A stretch of 7,353 bases of DNA from WHSY01 sp050700385 (GTDB taxonomy: Bacteria > Actinomycetota > Actinomycetes > Mycobacteriales > Pseudonocardiaceae): positions 1 to 7,353 of the forward strand of contig JBOHGT010000063.1 in NCBI GenBank assembly GCA_050700385.1, given 5' to 3'. The first letter of the stretch is position 1, and the number at the start of each line of letters is the position of its first letter. The notes under the pieces are model-generated. The model was not told where the DNA came from. It did not search any database and saw only the letters and a list, made by a program, of their open reading frames with translations. Below, one piece after another: positions 1-4,639 of this stretch. Position numbers and translations under genes: made by a program.

Positions 1-37
1 CTTTCACTGCGTCGGACGCAGTGAAAGTGCCCTTCAC
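1..37. repeat. Palindromic hairpin downstream of hisI, cut by window edge
   Basis: Bases 1-12 and 16-27 are perfect reverse complements around a CGG loop (12-bp stem). A second, overlapping pairing joins GTGAA at 21-25 to TTCAC at 33-37 (plus G27-C31), so the two hairpins cannot form together. It begins 35 bases beyond the hisI stop in the direction of transcription, where an operon terminator is expected, but any U-tract would lie outside the window. Since the arm CCTTCAC at 31-37 has no left partner here, the palindrome probably extends upstream of base 1. It may be a dispersed palindromic repeat rather than a dedicated terminator. Confidence 0.6.
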
Positions 38-62
38 CGCGCGGGCGATGCGGCGGCCTGGC

Positions 63-416
63 TCAGCTGGGGTCGGGGGCGAGCAGGACGTCGGCGTCGA
101 AGCAGGTGCGGTCACCGGCATGGCACGCGGCACCCACCTGGTCGACCATGAGCAGCACGGTGTCGCCGTCGCAGTCGAGCCGTACCTCGTGCACGTGCTG
201 GGTGTGCCCCGAAGTCTCGCCCTTGACCCAGTAGCACTGCCGGCTGCGGGAGAAGTATGTCGCGCGCCGCGTGGTCAGTGTGCGGTGCAGCGCCTCGTCG
301 TCCATCCAGGCCACCATGAGCACCTCGCCGGTGCCGCGCTGCTGCGCCACCGCGCACACCAGCCCCTCGGCAGTGCGCTCGAGCCGGGCGGCGATCGCCG
401 GGTCCAGCCGGCTCAT
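63..416 (-). CDS. hisI: HisI, phosphoribosyl-AMP cyclohydrolase
   Basis: A 117-residue monofunctional cytosolic enzyme that hydrolyses the purine ring of phosphoribosyl-AMP to give ProFAR, the third step of histidine synthesis. Family motifs are all visible: VAWMDDEAL (35-43), SRSRQCYWVKGETSG (56-70), the metal-binding DCDGD (81-85) and CHAGDRTCF (98-106), with zinc cysteines expected at 82, 98 and 105. There is no HisE (pyrophosphohydrolase) domain after it, as is usual in actinomycetes, so HisE and HisG must be elsewhere. The ATG overlaps the hisF TGA as ATGA, implying translational coupling. It is the last gene of the operon. The tyrosine in CYW, where many homologues have leucine, is a mild variation. 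Confidence 0.96.
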   Translation of the reverse strand: MSRLDPAIAARLERTAEGLVCAVAQQRGTGEVLMVAWMDDEALHRTLTTRRATYFSRSRQCYWVKGETSGHTQHVHEVRLDCDGDTVLLMVDQVGAACHAGDRTCFDADVLLAPDPS

Positions 417-1186
417 CGCACCGTCACCCCTGCGGTGCGCAGGCCGGCCTTGACCTCACCGATACGCAGCTCGCCGAAGTGGAAGACGCTCGCCGCGAGC
501 ACCGCGTCGGCACCCGCGGACACCGCCGGCGGGAAGTCGACCACCGCGCCCGCTCCCCCGCTGGCGATCACCGGGACGTCCGCCACCGCCCGCACTGCCC
601 TGATCATCTCGGTGTCGAAGCCGGCCTTGGTGCCGTCGGCGTCCATCGAGTTGAGCAGGATCTCCCCCACCCCGAGCTGCTGGCCGCGGCGTGCCCACTC
701 GACGGCGTCGATCCCGGTGCCGCGCCGCCCGCCGTGCGTGGTGACCTCGAAGCCGGATGGGGTGGGCGGCGATCCCTCGGGCACCCGGCGGGCGTCGACC
801 GAGAGCACGATGCACTGCGCGCCGAAGCGCTGGCTGGCCTCACGTAGTAGTTCCGGGCGTGCCACCGCAGCGGTGTTGATGCTCACCTTGTCCGCCCCGG
901 CCCGCAGCAGCCGGTCCACGTCGGGCACCTCGCGGATCCCGCCGCCCACGGTGAGCGGGATGAACACGCACTCCGCGGTGCGGCGCACCACGTCGTAGGT
1001 GGTCTCCCGGTCCGCGGAGGACGCGGTGACGTCGAGAAACGTGAGCTCGTCGGCGCCCTCCGCGTCATAGGCGGTGGCGAGCTCCACCGGATCGCCGGCA
1101 TCACGCAGGTCGGTGAAGTTGACGCCCTTGACGACCCGCCCCGCGTCGACGTCCAGGCAGGGGATCACGCGCACCGCCACGGCCAT
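413..1186 (-). CDS. hisF: HisF, imidazole glycerol phosphate synthase cyclase subunit
   Basis: A 257-residue TIM-barrel subunit that, using ammonia delivered by HisH, converts PRFAR to imidazole glycerol phosphate and AICAR. It has the N-terminal RVIPCLDVDAGRVVKGVNF (6-24) with catalytic Asp12 and Lys20, and the second catalytic aspartate at 131 in LSVDARR. Phosphate-binding loops are TVGGGIR (79-85) and IASGGAG (207-213). Length is normal for the family. A GTG lies one codon upstream (1187-1189), but I prefer the ATG at 1186: no Shine-Dalgarno sequence is visible and a TAGGCT hexamer stands exactly six bases before this ATG, the geometry of a leaderless transcript. It is separated from hisA by a 99-base palindromic gap, the largest gap between neighbouring genes in the hisH-hisI part of the operon, and its stop overlaps the hisI start. 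Confidence 0.97.
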   Translation of the reverse strand: MAVAVRVIPCLDVDAGRVVKGVNFTDLRDAGDPVELATAYDAEGADELTFLDVTASSADRETTYDVVRRTAECVFIPLTVGGGIREVPDVDRLLRAGADKVSINTAAVARPELLREASQRFGAQCIVLSVDARRVPEGSPPTPSGFEVTTHGGRRGTGIDAVEWARRGQQLGVGEILLNSMDADGTKAGFDTEMIRAVRAVADVPVIASGGAGAVVDFPPAVSAGADAVLAASVFHFGELRIGEVKAGLRTAGVTVR

Positions 1187-1192
1187 CACACC

Positions 1193-1198
1193 AGCCTA
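1193..1198 (-). promoter_or_regulatory. Putative -10 element of a leaderless hisF promoter
   Basis: TAGGCT on the minus strand, followed by GGTGTG and then the hisF ATG. This matches the TAnnnT -10 class common in actinomycetes, with transcription expected to begin at or next to the start codon. No good -35 is visible; its place is taken by the long palindrome at 1201-1250. The same hexamer and spacing precede hisA. This is an inference from position only. Confidence 0.45.
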
Positions 1199-1200
1199 TT

Positions 1201-1250
1201 CGACCCGGGATAACCGCCTTCTGGTGCCAGAACGCGGTTATCCCGGGTCG
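1201..1250. repeat. Nested palindrome between hisA and hisF
   Basis: The outer arms 1201-1217 and 1234-1250 are perfect 17-bp reverse complements. Inside, after a single C/C mismatch, TTCTGG (1219-1224) pairs with CCAGAA (1227-1232) around TG, giving an almost continuous 23-bp stem. It lies upstream of hisF, with its edge two bases from the putative hisF -10, so it could act as an RNA hairpin after hisA, as a DNA operator, or simply be a dispersed intergenic repeat. No U-tract follows on either strand. Confidence 0.8.
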
Positions 1251-1282
1251 GTGTGCCGCGTTCTGGTGCCAGAACGCGGTTA
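1214..1282. repeat. Direct repeat, two 27-base copies 42 bases apart
   Basis: Bases 1214-1240 recur at 1256-1282 with one mismatch (C1218 against G1260). The shared 22-base core begins TTCTGGTGCCAGAACG and ends GGTTA, at 1219-1240 and 1261-1282. Each copy contains its own palindrome. Two copies alone, with no spacer series, do not make a CRISPR array. Confidence 0.75.
1256..1279 (-). terminator. Terminator-like hairpin just after hisA
   Basis: CCGCGTTCTGG (1256-1266) pairs perfectly with CCAGAACGCGG (1269-1279) around TG, an 11-bp GC-rich stem that begins six bases after the hisA stop codon in the direction of transcription. There is no U-run, so it would be an actinomycete-type hairpin terminator at best, or a stability/attenuation element. 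It is immediately followed by the larger palindrome at 1201-1250. Confidence 0.4.
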
Positions 1283-1285
1283 AGG

Positions 1286-2017
1286 TCAAGCGACGGCGGC
1301 GAGCGCCTCGGGCAGCGTGAGTGCACCTGCATAGAGCGCCTTGCCGATGATCACACCTTCGACGCCGTCGCCGGCCAGCGCGGCCAGCGCGCGCAGGTCG
1401 TCGGCACCGGACACGCCGCCGGAGGCGATCACGGGCGCAGCCGTGCGGGCGCACACCGCGCGCAGCAGCTCGGTGTTCGGGCCGGTCAGCGTGCCGTCCC
1501 GGGTGACGTCGGTCACCACGTAGCGGGCGCAGCCGTGCGCATCGAGCCGCTCGAGCACGGGCCACAGGTCGCCACCGTCCTCGGTCCAACCCCGCGCGGC
1601 CAGGGTGTGCTTGCCGTCGACGATCCGGACGTCGAGACCGACCGCGATCAGCTCGCCGTGCTCGGCGATCGCGGCGCGGCACCAGCCTGGGTCCTCCAGC
1701 GCGGCGGTACCCAGGTTCACCCGGGCACACCCGGTGGCCAGCGCCCGGGCCAGCGAGACGTCGTCCCGGATTCCCCCGGACAGCTCCACGGCGACATCGA
1801 GCTTGCCGACCACATCGGCGATCAGTTCGGCGTTGGATCCGCGTCCGAAAGCGGCGTCGAGGTCCACCAGGTGGATCCACTCCACCCCGCCGGCCTGCCA
1901 GGCCAGCGCGGCGGACAGCGGGTCGCCGTAGCTCGTCTCGGTGCCGGCCTCGCCCCGGGTGAGGCGGACGGTCCGGCCATCGGCGACGTCGACGGCGGGC
2001 AGCAGCACGAAACTCAC
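1286..2017 (-). CDS. priA: HisA/PriA, ProFAR isomerase, probably bifunctional with TrpF activity
   Basis: A 243-residue TIM-barrel isomerase converting ProFAR to PRFAR. It aligns along its length with Mycobacterium tuberculosis PriA as I remember it: Asp10 in LLPAVDVADG, Asp129 in VGLDVR, and Asp174 in VTDVTRDG correspond to Asp11, Asp130 and Asp175 there. The loop RGWTEDGGDLW has Arg142 and Trp144, matching the PriA-specific residues that allow it also to isomerise phosphoribosyl anthranilate in tryptophan synthesis, where a separate trpF is usually missing. The GTG at 2017 is the only sensible start; no Shine-Dalgarno is seen, but TAGGCT stands six bases upstream. It follows the small membrane gene by 38 bases and is followed by palindromic repeats before hisF. 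The dual role is inferred from residues, not proven. Confidence 0.95.
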   Translation of the reverse strand: MSFVLLPAVDVADGRTVRLTRGEAGTETSYGDPLSAALAWQAGGVEWIHLVDLDAAFGRGSNAELIADVVGKLDVAVELSGGIRDDVSLARALATGCARVNLGTAALEDPGWCRAAIAEHGELIAVGLDVRIVDGKHTLAARGWTEDGGDLWPVLERLDAHGCARYVVTDVTRDGTLTGPNTELLRAVCARTAAPVIASGGVSGADDLRALAALAGDGVEGVIIGKALYAGALTLPEALAAVA

Positions 2018-2023
2018 CGGCCA

Positions 2024-2029
2024 AGCCTA
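2024..2029 (-). promoter_or_regulatory. Putative -10 element of a leaderless hisA promoter
   Basis: TAGGCT on the minus strand, six bases (TGGCCG) before the hisA GTG, the same hexamer and spacing as at hisF. No clear -35 is found 16-18 bases upstream. It would provide an internal promoter for the distal operon. Confidence 0.42.
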
Positions 2030-2055
2030 GAGCCACGCCCCGGTGGCAGCTGGCC

Positions 2056-2256
2056 CTATGACCGGCCCTCGTCGCGGGCGAGCAGCCCGATCGGCAGGCC
2101 CACCAGCAGCGCGACGAGAACCAGCATCAGCCAGGTCGGTGCCTGCACCGTGACCAGCGCCGCGTAACCCAGCGAGGCCACCATCGCGACCACCGCGAGC
2201 AGCGCCACCATTCGCACCCAGCCGCTACGCGCAGAGGGCATGCCATGTCTGCGCAT
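2056..2256 (-). CDS. Small two-helix membrane protein of unknown function
   Basis: A 66-residue protein I cannot assign to a family. A basic N-terminus (MRRHG...R) is followed by two hydrophobic stretches, about 16-37 (MVALLAVVAMVASLGYAALV) and 42-60 (WLMLVLVALLVGLPIGLLA), then a short charged tail (RDEGRS). This predicts a hairpin membrane protein with both ends in the cytoplasm. It begins three bases after the hisH stop and lies 38 bases before hisA. Small membrane proteins inside actinomycete his operons are not unusual, but no histidine-related role is established from this sequence. No Shine-Dalgarno precedes the ATG at 2256; a TATGTT hexamer stands seven bases upstream. A second in-frame ATG at 2241 would remove five residues. 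Confidence 0.75.
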   Translation of the reverse strand: MRRHGMPSARSGWVRMVALLAVVAMVASLGYAALVTVQAPTWLMLVLVALLVGLPIGLLARDEGRS

Positions 2257-2259
2257 CGG

Positions 2260-2889
2260 CTACAACATACCGATCCAGTTGCGCAGCAGATGCCCCCCGG
2301 CGTCCCCGGACTTCTCGGGGTGGAACTGGGTGGCCGACAGCGGCCCGTTCTCCACTGCGGCGACGAACGGCTCGCCATGCTCGGCCCAGGTCACCAGCGG
2401 GGGCACCAGGGGCTGTGAGCTCTCCAGCTCCCAGCGGCGGACGGCGTAGGAGTGCACGAAGTAGAACCGGGTGTCCGCATCGAGGCCAGCGAACAGCCGC
2501 GAACCGACGGGTGCCTGCACGGTGTTCCATCCCATGTGCGGCAGTATGTCGGCCTTCAGCCGCTCCACGGTGCCGGGCCACTGGTCGCACCCCTCGGTCT
2601 GCACCCCGTGCTCGACGCCCCGGCTGAACAGCACCTGCATCCCCACGCAGATCCCGAGCACCGGCCGGCCGCCGGCCAGCCTGCGGCCGATGATCCGGTC
2701 ACCGCGCACCGCACGCAGCCCGGCCATGCAGGCGGCGAAGGCACCCACCCCGGGCACCACCAGCCCGTCGGCGTTCAGCGCGACGTCGACGTCGGCGGTG
2801 ACGGTGACCGCCGCGCCCGCGCGGTGCAGCGCCCGCTCGGCGGAACGCAGGTTGCCGGATCCGTAATCCAGGACGACGACGTGGGTCAC
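2260..2889 (-). CDS. hisH: HisH, imidazole glycerol phosphate synthase glutaminase subunit
   Basis: A 209-residue class I glutamine amidotransferase that hydrolyses glutamine and channels ammonia to HisF. The triad is present: nucleophile Cys81 in LGICVGMQ, His190 and Glu192 in TQFHPEKSG. Other family marks are VLDYGSGNLRS at the N-terminus, VPGVGAF (45-51), and HMGWN (118-122). The open frame continues 34 codons upstream to 2991, but homology starts at the GTG at 2889, which overlaps the TGA of the 62-residue ORF as GTGA. No strong Shine-Dalgarno is visible, so translation probably depends on coupling to that ORF or on an unseen promoter. In the usual actinomycete order hisB would be directly upstream; here a toxin-antitoxin segment separates them. 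The valine in GICVGMQ replaces the commoner leucine. Confidence 0.95.
   Translation of the reverse strand: MTHVVVLDYGSGNLRSAERALHRAGAAVTVTADVDVALNADGLVVPGVGAFAACMAGLRAVRGDRIIGRRLAGGRPVLGICVGMQVLFSRGVEHGVQTEGCDQWPGTVERLKADILPHMGWNTVQAPVGSRLFAGLDADTRFYFVHSYAVRRWELESSQPLVPPLVTWAEHGEPFVAAVENGPLSATQFHPEKSGDAGGHLLRNWIGML
2264..2269 (-). promoter_or_regulatory. Putative -10 element before the small membrane gene
   Basis: TATGTT on the minus strand, seven bases before the ATG at 2256 and inside the last codons of hisH. It fits the TAnnnT-to-start spacing seen at hisA, hisF and vapB. There is no visible -35, and the gene could equally be translated by coupling to hisH. Confidence 0.3.
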
Positions 2890-3074
2890 CCCGCCAGTTT
2901 CCCAGACCCGTCCCCTAGCCCCGGCATCGCGTCCTGGACCCAAACTGCACCAATCCGGGCCGGGGCAGCGCAAGCTCGAGTGCGCAGCCACAGTTCGATC
3001 CCGCTGGCCCGGTGCTCGGCTGCGGTGCGCGCGATCAGGGCGTCCGGGCCGTCAACCACCACGCGCCTGGTCAT
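2886..3074 (-). CDS. Unrecognised 62-residue ORF bridging vapC and hisH
   Basis: I do not recognise this ORF. Its ATG overlaps the vapC stop as ATGA, and its own TGA overlaps the hisH GTG as GTGA, so it links both genes translationally. The first 31 or so residues (MTRRVVVDGPDALIARTAAE and on to about ELWLR) use codons ending almost always in G or C, like the neighbours. The remainder (about 2980-2889) loses that bias and contains low-complexity residues, suggesting a gene fragment that runs out into former intergenic DNA. It could be a small third protein of the toxin-antitoxin operon, the 5' remnant of a larger gene, or chance. No membrane segment or catalytic motif is seen. A longer start at 3098 would lie inside vapC and is less likely. 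Confidence 0.4.
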   Translation of the reverse strand: MTRRVVVDGPDALIARTAAEHRASGIELWLRTRACAAPARIGAVWVQDAMPGLGDGSGKLAG

Positions 3075-3505
3075 GCCACCTGCAACGGGTTGAACCACTC
3101 CAGACCTGTGAACCGCGCGAAGCCGCTGTCGCTGGTCGCCAGCCGCAGCCCGTGCTCCACCGCGAGGGCAGCGAGGTGAGCGTCCGGGACGTCATTGGCG
3201 CGCAACCCAGGTAGCGCCAGGCACTCGCCCAACGCCTCCCGGTGGCGCGCAGTCGGTACCGGGGTCCAGACTGGGTCGGCATCCAGCCAGGCCGTGACCT
3301 GATCCCATGCGTCGGTGATGGACTCCGGCTCGGTGAACAGCCGGGGATTGGTGACCAGCCGCACGAACGCGAGCAGGCTGGCCCATGGCAGCCCCACCCT
3401 CGGCGCCCGGATCAGCTGCTCCTCCAGCCACGCCCGCGCGGCTTCGTGCTGGGTGTAGGACGTGACATGGGCGTAGACGAGCAGGTTTGCGTCGATCAGG
3501 ATCAC
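3071..3505 (-). CDS. vapC: VapC-type PIN-domain ribonuclease toxin
   Basis: A 144-residue PIN-domain protein of the VapC class common in mycobacteria and other actinomycetes, expected to cleave RNA using metal-bound acidic residues and to be neutralised by the adjacent VapB. Asp5 in LIDANLLVYAH marks the first strand; ANDVPDAHLAALAVEHG carries Asp105 and Asp108; TSDSGFARF carries Asp126. The segment LPWASLLAFVRLVTNPR (39-55) is typical of this subfamily, which here lacks the glutamate that many other VapCs have in that region. The start is a GTG overlapping the vapB stop as GTGA; its own TGA overlaps the ATG of the following ORF. No frameshift or lost aspartate is seen, so it looks functional. 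The exact target RNA cannot be read from sequence. Confidence 0.9.
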   Translation of the reverse strand: MILIDANLLVYAHVTSYTQHEAARAWLEEQLIRAPRVGLPWASLLAFVRLVTNPRLFTEPESITDAWDQVTAWLDADPVWTPVPTARHREALGECLALPGLRANDVPDAHLAALAVEHGLRLATSDSGFARFTGLEWFNPLQVA

Positions 3506-3750
3506 CGGTAGCTCTCACCCTCGGTGATGGCGAGCGCCTCGCTGACGTCGTCGACGTCCGGCAGGCGGGGCGCCCCGAGCGACACCGCCCGGGTGAAAGG
3601 ACCACGCGGCGTGGCGCTCTCACGGTCCAGCTGCGCCAACCCCACGCGCAGTGTGTCGTTGATCAGTTGGCGGAAGGACCGATCCCCCCGGGCGCGGAGC
3701 TGTTCGAGCTGCGCAGCGATGTCGTCATCCAGACTGAGCGTCGTCCTCAC
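3502..3750 (-). CDS. vapB: VapB-type ribbon-helix-helix antitoxin
   Basis: An 82-residue antitoxin. Residues 1-45 form a ribbon-helix-helix DNA-binding domain: the strand MRTTLSLD, helix DDIAAQLEQLRA, and second helix SFRQLINDTLRVGLAQL. The C-terminal half, rich in proline and acidic residues (SLGAPRLPDVDDVSEALAI), is the usual toxin-wrapping tail. It precedes vapC and overlaps it by four bases. The start is a GTG at 3750; no Shine-Dalgarno is present and a TATGCT hexamer seven bases upstream suggests a leaderless message. A 12-bp inverted repeat ends on the first base of the start codon, consistent with autorepression by VapB or the VapBC complex. It is in the same orientation as the his genes, so it may also be read through from hisB. 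Confidence 0.9.
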   Translation of the reverse strand: MRTTLSLDDDIAAQLEQLRARGDRSFRQLINDTLRVGLAQLDRESATPRGPFTRAVSLGAPRLPDVDDVSEALAITEGESYR

Positions 3751-3784
3751 GCATCACAGCATAGCTGCTGTGATGCGATGATGC
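3750..3784 (-). promoter_or_regulatory. Palindromic operator and putative leaderless promoter of vapBC
   Basis: Arms CGCATCACAGCA (3750-3761) and TGCTGTGATGCG (3766-3777) are perfect reverse complements around TAGC. A further TGATGC half-site at 3779-3784 repeats that at 3771-3776 eight bases away. The minus-strand hexamer TATGCT (3763-3758) sits inside the palindrome, seven bases before the vapB GTG. A repressor bound here would cover the -10 and the start site, as expected for toxin-antitoxin autoregulation. The link to VapB binding is inferred. Confidence 0.7.
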
Positions 3785-3871
3785 CTCGGCGCGATCGACG
3801 GGGACATGCTGCCCGCCCCGAGCTGAGTGTCCGATCGAGCAACTCACGGTGGTCGCTGGGTAGGCTCGGCT

Positions 3872-3877
3872 TAGGAT
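3872..3877 (+). promoter_or_regulatory. Possible -10 element of the truncated plus-strand gene
   Basis: TAGGAT, eight bases before the GTG at 3886; another candidate, TAGGCT, lies at 3861-3866. Both fit the TAnnnT class, without a visible -35. Bases 3785-3871, between the vapB operator and this point, show no gene or other structure that I can see. Confidence 0.25.
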
Positions 3878-3879
3878 CT

Positions 3880-3999
3880 GTGGACGTGGACCACGACGAG
3901 GTCACCAGCTACTGCCTCGCAAAACCTGGCGCTGTCCCGGACGAGCCCTGGGAGGACGACCCGGTCGCCAAGGTCGGCGGCAAGATCTTCGCTGCCACG
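3880..3999 (+). pseudogene. N-terminal fragment of an MmcQ/YjbR-like (CyaY-fold) protein
   Basis: About 40 residues on the strand opposite the his genes resemble the N-terminus of the MmcQ/YjbR family: VDHDEVTSYCLAKPGAV, then PWEDDPVAKVGGKIFA, matching the family pattern of a helix ending YCLxLPGA followed by KVGGKxFA. Family members are usually about 110-120 residues; here recognisable homology stops near base 3999, about 40 bases before the hisB 3' end, and the frame then merely runs antisense to hisB until 4140. GTG codons at 3880 and 3886 are possible starts. The gene has lost roughly two thirds of its length, so it is a remnant, probably left by the event that placed the vapBC segment next to hisB. 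Function of the family is poorly defined. Recognition is from memory of the motif. Confidence 0.6.
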
Positions 4000-4039
4000 T
4001 TCCAAACGCCCGCAGGTCGGCTGAGCGCGCAGCGCCCCG

Positions 4040-4639
4040 TCACAGCACGCCCTTGGTGGAGGGCACCCCGCTGGCGCGCGGGTCGGGCTCCACGGCCGCC
4101 CGCAGCGCCCGGGCCAGCGCCTTGTACTGCGCCTCGGTGACGTGGTGCGGGTCGCGGCCGTGCACCACCCGGATGTGCACCGCGAGCTGCGCGTGGAAGG
4201 CCAGCGTCTCGAACACGTGCCGGTTGAGCACGGTGGGGTAGTTCCCGCCGACCACGAAGCCGACCAGCGCATCGGGCTCGCCGGTGTGCACGCAGTAGGG
4301 TCGGCCGGAGACGTCCACCGCGGCGTGCGCCAGCGTCTCGTCCATCGGTACCCAGGCGTCGCCGAAGCGGCGGATGCCGGCCTTGTCACCGAGTGCCTCG
4401 CGCAGCGCCTGGCCGAGCACGATAGCGACGTCCTCGACGGTGTGGTGCGCGTCGATCTCGACGTCCCCGGTGGCGCGCACCGCGAGGTCGAACGCGGCGT
4501 GCGTGCCCAGCGAGGTGAGCATGTGGTCGAAGAAGGCGACACCGGTGCCCACCTCGGTGCGACCGCTGCCGTCGATGTCGAGCTCGACGAGCACCGAGGA
4601 CTCCTTCGTGGACCGCTCGACCCGCGCCGCCCGGCTCAC
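4040..4639 (-). CDS. hisB: HisB, imidazole glycerol phosphate dehydratase
   Basis: A 199-residue monofunctional dehydratase that converts imidazole glycerol phosphate to imidazole acetol phosphate; the enzyme is a 24-mer with manganese. Metal-binding motifs are DHMLTSL (His39), DAHHTVEDVAI (His65, His66, Glu69), the histidine at 141 in LNRHVFE, and DPHHVTEAQYKALARAL (His165, His166, Glu169). The open frame continues upstream to 5479, but that is antisense or out of frame to hisC. The start is a GTG at 4639 with a good Shine-Dalgarno, GGAGAG at 4650-4645, five bases away. This GTG overlaps the hisC TGA as GTGA. There is no N-terminal histidinol-phosphatase domain, so that phosphatase must be encoded elsewhere. 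After its stop the operon is interrupted by the accessory segment. Confidence 0.97.
   Translation of the reverse strand: MSRAARVERSTKESSVLVELDIDGSGRTEVGTGVAFFDHMLTSLGTHAAFDLAVRATGDVEIDAHHTVEDVAIVLGQALREALGDKAGIRRFGDAWVPMDETLAHAAVDVSGRPYCVHTGEPDALVGFVVGGNYPTVLNRHVFETLAFHAQLAVHIRVVHGRDPHHVTEAQYKALARALRAAVEPDPRASGVPSTKGVL

Noticed and set aside
63..416. HisIE fusion
   Set aside because: The protein ends at residue 117, just after the zinc cysteines; no HisE domain follows.
21..998. Long plus-strand open frame of 325 codons
   Set aside because: It lies antisense to hisI and hisF, has the Pro/Ser/Arg-rich composition of a shadow frame, and shows no recognisable domain.
1214..1282. Short CRISPR array
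   Set aside because: Only two copies, each palindromic, separated by 15 bases, with no cas genes.
1101..2036. Minus-strand frame of 311 codons spanning hisA and the hisA-hisF gap
   Set aside because: Out of frame with the clear HisA and HisF homologies; arginine-rich shadow.
2890..4039. Insertion sequence or transposon carrying vapBC
   Set aside because: No transposase fragment, terminal inverted repeats or target duplication could be seen at either edge.
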